Source: Cavia porcellus (lineage: Eukaryota > Chordata > Mammalia > Rodentia > Caviidae). Taken from it: a DNA stretch of 64,000 nt. Numbering within the stretch: position 1 is the first letter of the stretch; every line of letters begins with the position of its first letter. Under the pieces are notes generated by a model. That model had not been told where the DNA came from, made no database searches, and saw only the letters and a program-made list of their open reading frames with translations. This document shows, piece after piece, positions 50,682 to 61,906 of this stretch. The DNA lies in the NCBI RefSeq assembly GCF_034190915.1, contig NW_026947507.1:31486001-31550000 (forward strand), read 5' to 3'. Position numbers and translations under genes: made by a program.

Positions 50682-51448
50682 TGCCTGATATGGGTGTTCA
50701 AGTGGTTGAAACCACTTTTAAGGGACCGTTACCCGAAAATTTCGTGGGTCTGGTGATCGGGAGATCCTCCACGGCCCTTCGGGGTCTCACAGTAGTCCCG
50801 GGGGTCATAGACTCAGACTACACAGGACATATTAAAATTATGGTTCAATCTCTTGTGGGTACTATGGTAATCAATAAAGGAGACAAGATAGCGCAGCTCT
50901 TACTGCTCCCCAGTCTCCACAAGAGATTTCCCTCAAAGCAGAAAATTAGAGAAAGTCAAGGTTTCGGTTCCTCAGGGGAAGTCTTTGAGGGACTCCATAT
51001 GACACTTGGTAAAAGGCCTATGCTCTCACTTAAGGTCAATGGCAAAAATATAACAGGGCTCCTAGACACAGGAGCTGACCGTTCCATTATCTCCAGAAAG
51101 GATTGGCCTTCCAACTGGCCCACCAACACTGCAGATAACACGCTGCAGGGCCTGGGGATGGTGTCAGCTCCTCAGGTTAGTGCTTCAACCCTGCTCTGGT
51201 GCGATGAGGAGGGTCATCAGGGCCATTTCCAACCGTTTGTGTTGCAGTTGCCAGTGTCTCTATGGGGAAGGGACATCCTCACTCAGATGGATGTCACGCT
51301 TACGTCAAACTGCTCCCCCCAGGCTAAGGATATACTCAGGAACCAGGGATATACCCCCGGCAAAGGCTTGGGCAATGCCCTGCAGGGTCGGACATCCCCA
51401 ATACCAGTAGAGAACAAAAAAGGTAGGCAAGGATTGGGTTTTTCTTAG
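50549..51448 (+). CDS. pro: Endogenous retroviral Pro: dUTPase + aspartic protease + G-patch (intact)
   Basis: Expressed by -1 frameshift from gag; about 299 codons after the slip. In order: a trimeric-type dUTPase with motif 1 (SAGVDLS near 50642), motif 2 (GRSS), motif 3 (VIDSDYTG), motif 4 (KGDKIAQL) and motif 5 (GFGSSG near 50963), which would hydrolyse dUTP. Then a retropepsin with active-site D-T-G-A-D, the catalytic Asp codon at 51065, and GRDIL near its end. Then a glycine-rich G-patch (GYTPGKGLG). All catalytic motifs seem present. A start at the ATG at 50690 is not needed because translation enters by frameshift. No disabling change seen. Confidence 0.92.
   Translation, partial: RPEGAPFTGGPPPQRQDSSGWQPSTRATPGSAGVDLSVASGLILVPDMGVQVVETTFKGPLPENFVGLVIGRSSTALRGLTVVPGVIDSDYTGHIKIMVQSLVGTMVINKGDKIAQLLLLPSLHKRFPSKQKIRESQGFGSSGEVFEGLHMTLGKRPMLSLKVNGKNITGLLDTGADRSIISRKDWPSNWPTNTADNTLQGLGMVSAPQVSASTLLWCDEEGHQGHFQPFVLQLPVSLWGRDILTQMDVTLTSNCSPQAKDILRNQGYTPGKGLGNALQGRTSPIPVENKKGRQGLGFS
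51436..51442 (+). promoter_or_regulatory. Pro-pol -1 frameshift heptamer G_GGT_TTT
   Basis: GGGTTTT, with GGT and TTT in the pro frame, two codons before the pro stop TAG (51446-51448). The -1 frame is open from 51442 through the integrase. The position just before the pro stop is typical; the heptamer differs from the best-known betaretroviral pro-pol site. Confidence 0.8.
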
Positions 51449-52707
51449 GGGCCGCTGAAGAAGCTCTCCTACCCACTTCGATCAAAATCACCTGGAAATC
51501 AAATGATCCGGTTTGGGTACCTCAGTGGCCCCTGCCTAAGGAGAAGCTATTAGCCTTGTCAAAAATAGTCAGTACACAACTTAGATTAGGACACATTAAC
51601 ATTGTCTCCGATTCTAGGTATGTGGTCAATGCTATGCAAGTGCTTGAGACTGCCAGTTTAATTAGATCCACTTCCACAGTGGCTGGGCTGTTCCTGTCTA
51701 TCCAGACATTGCTTCAGAACAGGCACCATAAGGTCTTCACCACCCACATAAGAGCACATACATCCCTGCCAGGGCCTATGGCACAGGGGAATGCGGCTGC
51801 TGACACTGCCACTCGCCCGTTATGGATTTTTACCTTACTAACACCAATCGAGCGAGCCCGTGCCTTCCATGATAAGTTTCATGTCAATGCCAGGACACTA
51901 GCAAACCATTTCCATGTTTCCAGAGCAGATGCACGAGATATCGTGCGACTATGTGACTCCTGTGCCACATATAAACCTGCCATACCGATGGGAGTAAACC
52001 CTCGAGGTTTGATCCCTGGTGATGTTTGGCAGATGGACATCACACATATACAGGAGTTTGGGACTCTTAAATATGTTCATGTTTCCACAGACACCTGTTC
52101 TCACGTCATATTTGCAACAGCAGAAACAGGTGAAAAAGTGTCTAATGTGATCAATCATTGCCTGGCGGCTTGGGCCGCATGGGGCAAACCAAAAATATTA
52201 AAAACTGATAATGGACCAGCCTATATAGGCAAAGCTTTCAATGAGTTCTGCAAAATGATGGAGGTTCAATTAAAACATGGTATCCCATACAATCCCCAAG
52301 GTCAAGGAATCATTGAGAGGGCTCATAGAAGCCTCAAAGAAATTTTACAAAAACAAAAAGGGGGAGTAGGCCAAGGCCTGGCCCCAAAGGCACGATTATC
52401 CATGGCACTATTCACACACAATTTTTTAAATTTAAATAATGATAATCGCTCCCCAGCTGTGGAGCACTGCAACCCTTCCCCCAACCATAAAGGGTGGGTG
52501 AAGTGGAAAGATGTCCTGACAGGACAGTGGATGGGCCCGGATCCAGTGGTCAGCTGGAACCGAGGCGCGATTTGTGTTTTCCCACAGGAACCGGGACGAG
52601 AACCACTGTGGATACCGGAGAGACTGACACGGGCAACAAAGCCCTCGACTGAAGATCAGACCTGCCCTACCGGAGATCCATCACAGACCAACCAACAAGA
52701 TGAATAG
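51442..52707 (+). pseudogene. pol: Endogenous retroviral Pol, in-frame deletion of RT/RNase H; integrase open
   Basis: After the frameshift about 50 codons of the RT N-terminus are present (to about 51596). The frame then passes directly into the second half of RNase H (SDSRYVVN near 51607; GNAAAD near 51790). No RT catalytic YxDD and no first RNase H acidic residues exist, so the enzyme cannot copy RNA. The integrase looks whole: an H-x3-H / C-x2-C zinc-binding N-terminus (near 51867-51965), then D (52036), D (52207) and E (52315) with D-x35-E spacing, and a C-terminal WKDV...WIPERL block. The stop is TAG at 52705-52707. The deletion keeps the frame, so a shortened Gag-Pro-Pol could still be made. 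Labelled pseudogene because RT is absent. Confidence 0.92.
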
Positions 52708-53188
52708 AAATAGCGGTAGCCCGAAATGGACAAAAAGATCCTCAGGCATATGCATGGCTTGCTCGATTGGCCCACGACCGAGTCTAGATATGGCGGGCAT
52801 CCTTCATTCTCCTCCATAAGGTGACAATACACAGCAGGGTAGATGAGTCAATGACGGGTAAGAGCGTGCCTCCCCAGCACGACTCGACCTAAGCCAGGCC
52901 CTACCCCATCCTGCACGTAAGCCGCTGGACTGTTAGATGCTGCCCAGGTCTAAATTTCTCTCCAAGGGGATTTCTTTACGGAGAGAAAATGAGTGCAAGC
53001 TTGTGTGCATCCAGGTTCCGTCCAGTTTGTGCCTGGCCCTAGAAAAAGGACGAGGGCCTCAGGGCCTTGGCAGACCATGGGACGGCCGACCAGGGTCTAA
53101 GCCAAGGACCTACGGTGGGCCTACACATAGGGCATAAGCCTCTGCACCCAGTCCAGGAAGGGCTACGATGCGCACATTCATAAAAAAT
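52708..53188 (+). other. Remnant 3' region, env absent
   Basis: Between the pol stop and the polypurine tract lie only about 480 bases with no long frame. No surface or transmembrane envelope motif is visible. The 66-codon frame at 52937-53137 looks like chance. A short ATG frame at 52700 may be a trace of an env leader. Confidence 0.75.
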
Positions 53189-53202
53189 AAAAAAGGGGGA
53201 GA
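53189..53202 (+). promoter_or_regulatory. Polypurine tract
   Basis: The all-purine run AAAAAAAAGGGGGAGA-type (within 53183-53202) ends directly at the 3' LTR; this primes plus-strand DNA synthesis in retroviruses. Confidence 0.9.
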
Positions 53203-53632
53203 TGTTGGGAGCCGCAGCCCCGAGCCCGGTCGCCTCACTTGGCGGACGTGAGGCCTGTAGTAAAGAGTGAGGCCTGAGGTAGATTACCCCTCCCATCGAA
53301 CACGTTAGTTTCCTGCTTACCGCGTAAACAACCCGCTCAACAATATAGTCTGCCTGGCAACTGATGATGTTAGCCAATCAGCTTGCCTTGCTTACTTTAA
53401 CATGATTGGACACTGTACCCGTATATATACCGGTGCCACCCCTGGGCGGAAGAAGAAGCCAGATAGAAGCCCGGAAGTAGAAGCCCAAAAGGAGCCGCGG
53501 GGAGCGGACCAAAGGAGGCTTCAGCTGGGAGAACCCAGGGCAGGCTGTACGGAGAAGGAAAATAAAAAGAAAAGGTTGTCCACTCCCAGACTTTGTCGTG
53601 TGTCCTTCCGCCGGCCAGAAGCGACCGCGACA
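53203..53632 (+). repeat. 3' LTR
   Basis: 430 bp, the same length as the 5' LTR and apparently the same sequence (offset 4827). TATA at 53422-53429; AATAAA at 53561-53566, which would provide the provirus poly(A) signal. Confidence 0.96.
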
Positions 53633-53638
53633 GGAATA
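53633..53638. repeat. Proviral target-site duplication, right copy
   Basis: GGAATA, matching 48370-48375. Confidence 0.93.
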
Positions 53639-54065
53639 TTCACAATTTTTCAGTCTCAGAACAGCTGAAGGCATATTGACATTATCACTATTGACAGCCC
53701 TATTGACATTATTACTCACTGATATCCAGGCCAGAACTGGAGGTTTGAAGGGTGCCAACACCCAGTTTGAAGGGTGCCAACATCTGTGCTGCCAGCATTG
53801 CCTCATGTTTGAAACCCAAGCACATAGTTGACATTTCCAGGGACTTCTGTTTTTCTCCCTCTTTAGTGGAAACATAATTCTCTTTCTTATAATTGGCAGA
53901 TGCCCTAATTAAGATGAAGAACACTGAATGGAAAGGCAAGTTTAGGTTTATAGGCAAAGCAGAGGCTGGTGGAATAGTCACAAAAGGGAAATTCATCATA
54001 CTCTTGAGACTTACTGGTGGAAGCCCTAAGAAATGGAGATTTAAAGGGAAGTCTCCGCACAAAAA
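53639..54065. other. Host flank of the provirus, no gene seen
   Basis: Contains a two-copy 22-base tandem (TTTGAAGGGTGCCAACA at 53744 and 53766) and a TTGACATTAT-type duplication near 53675-53712. No gene. Confidence 0.5.
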
Positions 54066-54164
54066 GGATGCATTGAGCCAGGGACTTACCTCAGCACGCA
54101 GCAACTGCCTGGCAAGCAGAGGTCCTGAGTTCGATTCCTAGTACAAAAAAAAAGATGCATTGAG
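54066..54164 (+). repeat. tRNA-derived SINE (variant) with target-site duplication
   Basis: Body 54078-54153: GGGACTTACCTCAGCACGCA as box A relic, GAGTTCGATTCCTAGTAC as box B and end, then A9. Flanked by GATGCATTGAG at 54067-54077 and 54154-54164. Confidence 0.85.
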
Positions 54165-54425
54165 TTCTTGCTGGGGACTTGACTATGAGTTCATGAAGGT
54201 AGAACTAAAGCATACACAGGAAATTGTATTAAAATGCACCAAGACCTTGGTCCATGCTTCTCATTGGTCTTTCCCTCTTAGGATAAGTTGCATAGTGTGG
54301 AGAGGCACCAGGGGCTTTCAGGAACCAAGCTACAGGCAGATCCACTCTAGGCAAACCTAGAGCAGGATCCCTGGAATTCGGCTCCATCAGAGAATCTTAT
54401 TCTAGCAATAAATTTCTAAATATTT
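54165..54425. other. Short intergenic stretch, nothing seen
   Basis: No recognisable feature. Confidence 0.4.
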
Positions 54426-54899
54426 TTGAGCAATTCTTATAATGAAAATAATATTTTTATTTTGGTTAAAAAAAAAACAAAACAGAAAAAGGGTAGAGAT
54501 AATACGTAATTTCAAAAAATAAACAGTAACCAATCACTAGCTGATAATTACATATTGCCTTCTTAGAAATAGTTGTTCAAGTTACAAAAGTAAAATATAC
54601 AAAGTGAATATTCAAACAGGGAGACTACAAACAATTCTGTTCAATGATCCAACAAAAACTTAGAATATGGTTATCAATCCTACATACTTAAACATACATA
54701 CATTTCCTTTAGAACACTTTCTTTTACTCTCTTTTTTACAATAGCAACTACACATTTTGGGTTTTATTACTCCTACATTCCTTATTATTTTTTACACTAG
54801 AGATACAATGTGATATTTATAAATATGATTCTTACTTATTTCACTAATGGGAATAGCCTCAAATTGTCTCCATTTGCCTATGAAGACCTCAAGATCATC

Positions 54900-57800
54900 C
54901 TTTCTTATAGCTGAGTAATATTCCGTTGTATAAAAACTATCACATTTATTTCATCCACTCTGCAGATGATGGGCATCTTGGTTGTTTCCAAGATTTAGCT
55001 GTTACAAATTGTGCTGCTATGAACATGGGCGCACATATATCACTGTGACATGACTTTTCAGTTTTTCTGGGAAAATACCCAGGAAGGGAATAGCTGGGTT
55101 GAATGGAACTTCCAATTCTAATCTTCTGAAAATTTTCCATGCTGATTTCCATTGTGGTTGCACCAATCTACACTCCCATCAACAGTGGAGCGGTGTTCTC
55201 TTTTCCCCGCAGCCTTGTCAACATTTATTATCAGTTGATTTCTTGATGGCAGCTATTCTTTCCGGAGTGAGATGAAATCTCAATGCTGTTTTAATTTGCA
55301 TTTCTTGAATGACCCTGATGGTGAACATTTCTTCATGTATTTATTTGCCGTTTGCATATCTTCATCTGACAACTGTGTGTTCACCTCAGATGCCCATTTC
55401 TGGAGAGGGTCTTTGAATGTGGGGGGGGCGGGGCTTGATGTTTTTCAAATCTTCATATGTTCTGGATATAAATCCTTTGTCCTGAGGGATTACTGGCTGA
55501 AATTCTTTCCCCATTCTGTGGGTTTTCTTTTCACTATGTTGGTGATTTCTTTTGAAGTGCAGAAACTTTTCAATAATATGAGACCCCAGCTGTTGATTCT
55601 TTGAAGTGTTTCCCATGCAGTTTGCATTTTGTTCGTGAATTCTTTGCCTACCCTTCTGTCTCCAAGACTTCTACCTATCTTGTATTCCAGTAGATTTAGT
55701 GTTTCTGTTTTAATATTTGGATCTTTGATCTATTTAGACTTTAGTTTTGTGCATGGTGATATGCATGGGTCTAATTTCAGTCTTCAGCATGAGGAGAGCC
55801 AGTTTTTCCAACACCAGTTATTAAAAAGGCTATCCTTCTTCCAGTGAACATGTTTAGCCCCTTTGTCAAATATCAGGTGGCTGAGTGTCTTTATACTTGT
55901 GCTTGCATCTTCTAATCTGCTCCATTTATCCTCGGGTCTGTTTTTTTTTTTTTTTTTTGTTTTGTTTTGTTTTTTTTCCAGTATCATGCAGATTTTATCT
56001 CTGTGGCTTTGTAGTATAGTTTCAAGTCAGGAATTGAGATGCCACCTTCCTTGCCTTTGTTGTTTTTGCCTTTGCTATTTTAGGTTTCTTCTGTTTCCAA
56101 ATGAATTTTAGGAGTGTTTTCACTAGATCTGTGAGGTATGTTAATGGTATATTGATTGGGATTGCATTAAATCTGGAAAACAGTTTTGGGAGTATGGCCA
56201 TTTTCACAATGTTGGTTCTTCCTAGCCAAGAGCAAGGAATATCCTTCCATTTTCTAATATCTTCTTCTATCTCCTTTTTTAGCATAGCATAATTTTCAGC
56301 ATATATGTCTTTTACATTCTTAATTAGGTTAATTCCTAAGTATTTCATGTTTAACGATGCTATTGTTAAGGCTGATATTTCCATAATTTCTCTCTCAGTG
56401 AGTTTTTTATTTGTGTGCAAGAATGCTATTGATTTTTGAGCATTGACTTTGTATCCAGCTACACTGCTGAATTTGCTTATTACTTCTAGTAGTCTTTGAA
56501 TGGAGTTTTTTGGGTCTTCTATGTACAGTATCATGTCATCTGCAAATAGTGACAATTTAACTTCTTTGTTTCTTTTTTCCTTTTATTTCTCTCTCTTGTC
56601 TGATTGCTCTGGCTAGTGTTTCCAGAACTATATTGAATAGGAGTGGATGTCCTTGTCTTGTTCTGTTTTTAAAGTGAAAGCTTTTAGTTTTTGTCCATTT
56701 AGTATAATGTTGGTTCTTGGTTTGTCATGGATGGCCTTTATAAGATTGAGGTAGACACCATATATTCCGAGTTTCTGAAGGTTTCTTTTCTTTTTTTTTT
56801 TTAATCATGAACATGTTTTGGACTTTATTGAAAGCTTTTTCTGCATCTATTGAGATGACCATGTGGTTTTTGTTTTTGGCTCTGTTGATATGGTATATTA
56901 CATTTATTGATTTGCATATGTTAAACCATCCCTGCATTCTTGGAATGAATCCCACTTGGTCGTGATGTATAATCTTCTTGATGATTTGCTGCTTTCTATT
57001 TGCCAGTATTTTATTGAGAATCTTTGCATCAGTATTCATTAGTGACATTGGCCTATAGTTCTCCTTCTTGGTTGGGTCTTTCTCTGGTTTTGGTATCAGA
57101 GTAATATTTGCCTCCAGGAATGATTTAGGGAGGATTGCTTCCTTTTCAAATTCATTGAAGAATTTAAGGAGTATTGGCATCAAATCTTCTCTAAATTTCT
57201 TGTAGAATTCAACTGTGAATCCATCAGGACCTGGGCTTTTCTTCGTTGGTAAGTTTTTAATTACATTTTCAATTTCAGTGGCCAATATTGGGTTATCCAA
57301 AATTTCTGTATCATCTTGGTTGAGCTTAGGTAGCACATATGTTTCTAGAAATCTGTCCATTTCCTCTGTGTTTTCCACTCTATCTGAGTAGAGATTTTCA
57401 AAGTAGGTATTCATGATCTTTTGAATTTCCATGGTAGTAATTTCCCCCCTTTCAGTCCTTATTGTGTGAATTTGGGTTTTTTCTTTCTTTTTCTTTACAA
57501 GGTTAGCTAGAGGTTTGTCAATTTTTTTTATTCTCTCAAAAAACAAGCTTTTTGATTCATTAATTCTTTGTATTTTTTTTAGTTTCAATTGCATTGATCT
57601 GCTCTAATCTTTACAATTTCCTCTCTTCTATGAGCTTTGGGTTTAACTTGGTCTTTTTTTCTAGAAGCTCGAGATGAAGCATTAGTTTTTTTAATTTGTG
57701 TTTGTTCTGTTTTCTTGATATGACAATTTATTGCTACATATTACCCTCTTAAGACTGCTTTCATTGCATCCCACAGATTACAGCATATTGTTTTCACATT

Positions 57801-58640
57801 TTCATTGAATTGTAGGTATTGCTTTATTTCTTATTTAATTTCATCTGTAGCCCACTGGTTGTTCAAAAGGTTATTTAATTTCCATGTATTTATGCAGGTT
57901 TTGTGATTTCTTTTGCCATTAATTTCCAATTTCAGTGCACTATGGCCAGATATTATGCATGGGATAGTTTCAGTACCTTTGCAGTTACTTAAGAATGTTT
58001 TATGGGATAATATATCATCTATTTTGGAGAATTTCCCATCCAGAGCTGAGAAGAATGTGTATTCTAATGTGGTTGAGTGGAACACTCTATAAACATATAC
58101 TAAGTCCAATTGTTCACAGGTATGATTCAGTTCTATTATTTCTTTGCTGAGTTTTTGCTTAGTTGTTCTATCTCTGCATCAATGGGGTGTTAAGGTCTCC
58201 TGTTATAATTGTGTTTTTGTGTATTTGGTTTTTCATGTCCATTAGTATCTGTCTTATATATTTGGGTGCTCCTGTATTTGGTGCATATATATTTATAATT
58301 GTTAATTCTTCACTTTGAATTTTTCCACTAATGAGTATGTAGTGACCTTCTTTATCTATTTTAATCATTTTAAGTTTGAGGTTCACATTGTCTGCAAGTA
58401 GAATAGTTACTCCTGCTTTGTTTGGGTTCCTGTTGCATGGGATACTGTTTTCCATCCTTTGACTTTTAATCTTTGAGTCTCCTTTTGGGTCAGATGTGTT
58501 TTTTGTATACAGCATACTGTGGGATCATGTTTCTTGATCCATTCTGTCAACCTGTTTCTTTTGATAGGTGAATTGAGCCCATTTTCATTTATGGGTATCA
58601 CTGATATGTACTGGCTTGACTTTTCCATGTTGTGTTCCTT
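54900..58640 (-). pseudogene. L1 ORF2 (endonuclease-RT), inactivated
   Basis: Encoded protein would nick target DNA and reverse transcribe L1 RNA. The endonuclease start is readable at 58628 (NENGLNSPIKR). The residue that should be the catalytic Glu is Lys (residue 43 in QKTHL; codon 58500-58502). RT blocks are seen at 57594-56725 ([25 protein letters not shown]) and 56555-56022, where the catalytic motif reads F-A-D-D. The C-terminus ends near 54946 (DICAPMFIAA). Several frameshifts separate these pieces, so no full protein can be made. Confidence 0.88.
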
Positions 58641-58679
58641 CCTATTGCTGCTTTCCAGCTTTTTCTCCCTTGTTTTCTT

Positions 58680-59720
58680 GTCTAGCCTAGTGGTTTCTTT
58701 CTCCTGTTGTTCTGCAGATTGTGGTCATTTTTATCTCTATCTAGCATGTCTTTCAGTACTCTTTCTGGAGTTGGTTTGGTGGACATGAATTCCTTTAGTT
58801 GTTCTTTGTCATGGAAGTATCTTATTTCTCCATTAAATTTGAAAGACAGTTTTTCTGGGTACATAAGTCTGGGTTGAAAATTGTTTTCTTTCAAGGCTTA
58901 AAATACCTCACTCCAAGCTCATCTTAACTTGAAGGTTTATGCTGAAAAGTCTGCTGTAATTCTGATAGGCTTTCTTTGATAGGTAAGGCGGTGTCTTTTC
59001 TCTAATAGTTTTTAGTATTCTGTTTCTATACTGTATGTGTGAGATCTTAATTATTACATGTCTTGGTGTAGATTTATGTTGGTTGTAACTGTTTGGCATT
59101 CTGTATGCCTCACTTATTTGTATATTAGATTTTTTCCTTATGTGTGGGAAATTTTCTGCTATAACTTCTGTGAACAGCTTAGTTATGTCATTGCATTGAC
59201 TTTTGAATCTTCAGTGATGCCTATTAATCTTATATTGTTTCTCTTGACATTGTCTTGAAACTGCTGGATTGTCATTTCATGCTGCTTTGTTGTTTTTATA
59301 AGTTCTACCCTTTCATGATCACTATTTACGATCCTGTCTTCAAGGTCTAAAATTCTATCCTCAGCTTCATTTATACGGTTTTGCCAGCTTTCAATATAGT
59401 TTTTTGTTTCTTGGATATATCTTTGAATTTGTTTCATGGACTCTGCTTGTTTTTTGCATGGTTAATTCAAAGTTTCAATCAATTTCCGTGCTCTTGTTTT
59501 TTTTATCTATTTCTTCTCTAGCTATGTTGAACAACTTATTTACTAAGGTTGTTATTTCTATCTTTACATAAGACATTATTTCTACTTTGAGTTCCTCTAC
59601 AGCTTCATGGATTTTTTTTCTTTAGTTGACTTGCTATCTTTTCAGAGATTCCTGGTGTATGACTTTTAAAGTCCTCTATTTCAGTGTCACCTGTACTTGC
59701 TCCTGATGGACTAGATGTTT
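58680..59720 (-). pseudogene. L1 ORF1 (RNA-binding chaperone), inactivated
   Basis: The C-terminal domain is readable at 58894-58682 (YPEKLSFKFNGEIRYFHD) and the coiled coil at 59437-59183 (heptad-like, with RIINEAEDR-type repeats). The coils are linked by frames broken by stops. Upstream to about 59720 lie further decayed N-terminal pieces. Confidence 0.8.
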
Positions 59721-60545
59721 GAGATTGCATTTTGCCTTTTCATTTTCACCTTTTGGGTAAATATTTGGTCTTTCAATACCAACAGTGTCAACTGTCCATA
59801 GTGTGAGTTTTAGGATCCTATTGTGTGGTTGATATTTACCCAATTGCTGGGTATCACAATGTAGAGGAGAGTCAGTCACCTGAATTCCTCCTACAGGGCC
59901 TGTTGGGTGAGTCCTATATTCTTTCCTGGCTAACTAGCCTAGAAGTATTGATGTAGATCAACTCTTAGTTCTTGCTGTTGCTGTGTCTTCAGGTTGTTGC
60001 TGGTGACCAGATCTCCCTGTCCATAGTGTTTGTGTCAGCTGAGGCCCTACTGTGTTACTGGGGGGTCTCATAAGCTCTTTTAATTTTCTCCAAGTTGGCA
60101 GAGGCCTTATTGGCACACTCTTCAATCTGTCTGATGTTCTCTGTATGGAGGAGGGGATTACCCACTCTCTTGCCAGGTATGTCAAGGTCTTATAGTTAGA
60201 GGGAGTTTCACACCCAGTCCTGTTTACCCACTGCAGACCTCTATTTTAGGGGCATACTCACCACACTGACTGGAGCTTACTGAGGTGCTCTGTTTGAGTG
60301 GAGTTCCTGAGTCTCCCATCCAGCAAGCACTGTAATTCACTGTAGTCCAAAGTTCTGGGAGAAGGGATTGGATCCAAAGATCCTCTGAAGTACTATGTCC
60401 AGGACGTGGGTGGATTCCCCAAGGGATGGGCCTGTGGTGGCAGTCTGAGGCAAACCCAGGCCTGCCAGGGTGGCTCACATGTTCCCGCAGAGGAGCAGGC
60501 TCAGCGGCAGCAGTCCCAAGTAGCTAGATCTTGCAGGGGCTTCTC

Positions 60546-61906
60546 AATGTTTTTATTTTGTCAAGCTCCAGGAAACAGTACTATCCTTTACTTAAGTAAA
60601 TGACTAATCGAACATTGCTATAACATTTCATCTCAGAATTATAAAATAAACATGAAGACTCTGGGAAAAGCCAAGAAAAACTTAAAAACTTCCAAAAACT
60701 AAGCAAAAGTTTGCCACATGTCAGCAGTATCTGAGTCATCTCTAGTCAGAGCTTGAGTAGAAACTGCAGAAGTTAGCTAATGAATGTATGGTCCTAAACC
60801 AACTAGCCCACATAGTCATCCCTTAACCATACAAGGTGTTTCTGCCAAGCATGCAGGGATCTCCTTCTAACCCCCTTCTCACAACAGCCCTGGACTTTCC
60901 TTAGTTAGGGAGATTTCCAAACACTAGCCATGATGATTTTTCTCATTTAGAAAGCAAACGAAGTGGCAAGGATGGTGGTGATGAGTGCCAAATTTGCTTC
61001 GATTCCTTTTTCGGGCCATCTGTTCTTCTCTTTGTGCTCTGTATTGTAGCATGTTGAGATCACTGAACAAGATAATGAGAACAAAGCAAAATAGACTCTA
61101 TTGAATCCCAGGTTGCTAAAATAGCTAATTTTGTTTTTTAAAAGAAAACGTCTTTCAATGTAAATCTGAAAATACATATAGAAATTTTAAGTGAATTTGT
61201 GTTATATGCGCCTTCATTTGGGTAAAGCTAGTTTAGAAACAAACAGAAGAAAAAACATAACCAAAAAATCCCACATTCAACAGTGAATTTTTAAAAAGAT
61301 AGCAGTTTATTTCTCTTTCATGTAATAGCTAGAGGTGAGTCACCCACAGCCAGTTGGGAGGCTCTGCCATGTCCATATTTTGCTTGCTTCACTTAGTATT
61401 CTGCCAGAAAAGAAAATCTATAGCCAGACCTGGATGAAAAAATGAAGTATCATACAGAAAGTTTGACTTTGTGTTCCATGAACAAATTGGATGAAATCTA
61501 GGGTTGTAACTTCTGAAGAAGAGGGAAAGAATATTATATGGTTAGAGGAGTGTGCATAAAATCTGGGAAAAGTCAGAGGGTAGACAGAACCCTCCATCTT
61601 CTATCCCTTCTCTACTTTTGATAATAGCATCCCTGACTTACGTGGGCGTATGTATCAGTTCAACCCCTTCAAGGTATGTGCCATTCCCTATGCTCTTTTA
61701 TAGTCATACAAGGTCATGTGATTGTTCAAACCAATGAAGTGTGTAAAACTTTAGAGTAGGCAAATTTCAGGTCACCTGTCTAAAGATGCTTACTCTCCAC
61801 TGCCCTTTCATAATGCCTAGCAAAGGACAAATTACAGTAACTGTAAGATAGAAGAGTTACCACCAGCTGTAGAATGTGCATTTTGGAGTATTGATTTAGT
61901 TAATAT
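60546..61906. other. Intergenic, no gene seen
   Basis: No recognisable exon. The minus-strand open frame at 60947-61177 is not recognised. Confidence 0.4.

Larger units (their letters stand above)
48376..53632 (+). mobile_element. Betaretrovirus-like endogenous provirus, RT-deleted
   Basis: Complete LTR-leader-gag-pro-pol(deleted)-PPT-LTR layout of 5257 bp on the plus strand. Class II is shown by the dUTPase fused to protease in the pro frame, a G-patch after protease, two -1 frameshifts, a class II-type integrase C-terminus and a six-base target duplication. The LTRs look identical over 430 bp, many CpGs survive, and all remaining frames are open, so the insertion is very recent and may be polymorphic. 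Missing are most of reverse transcriptase, the first half of RNase H, and env. Composition (GC-rich gag and LTR) contrasts with the AT-rich host flanks. Confidence 0.95.
54430..60545 (-). mobile_element. Nearly full-length L1 retrotransposon, dead
   Basis: Minus-strand L1 of about 6.1 kb: leader about 60545-59730, ORF1 about 59720-58680, ORF2 about 58640-54900, 3'UTR about 54900-54430. Both frames carry frameshifts and stops. No clear terminal duplication was found, so the end points are approximate. It is much better preserved than the other L1s here and gives the cleanest reference for the local L1 family. Confidence 0.85.

Noticed and set aside
50356..50688. 110-codon frame overlapping the gag zinc knuckles
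   Set aside because: Frame overlap artefact; all protein motifs fall in the gag frame.
60947..61177. Minus-strand frame ending in a His-rich alternative reading as a ribosomal or metal-binding pseudogene
   Set aside because: No reading matches a family I recognise; short and AT-biased.
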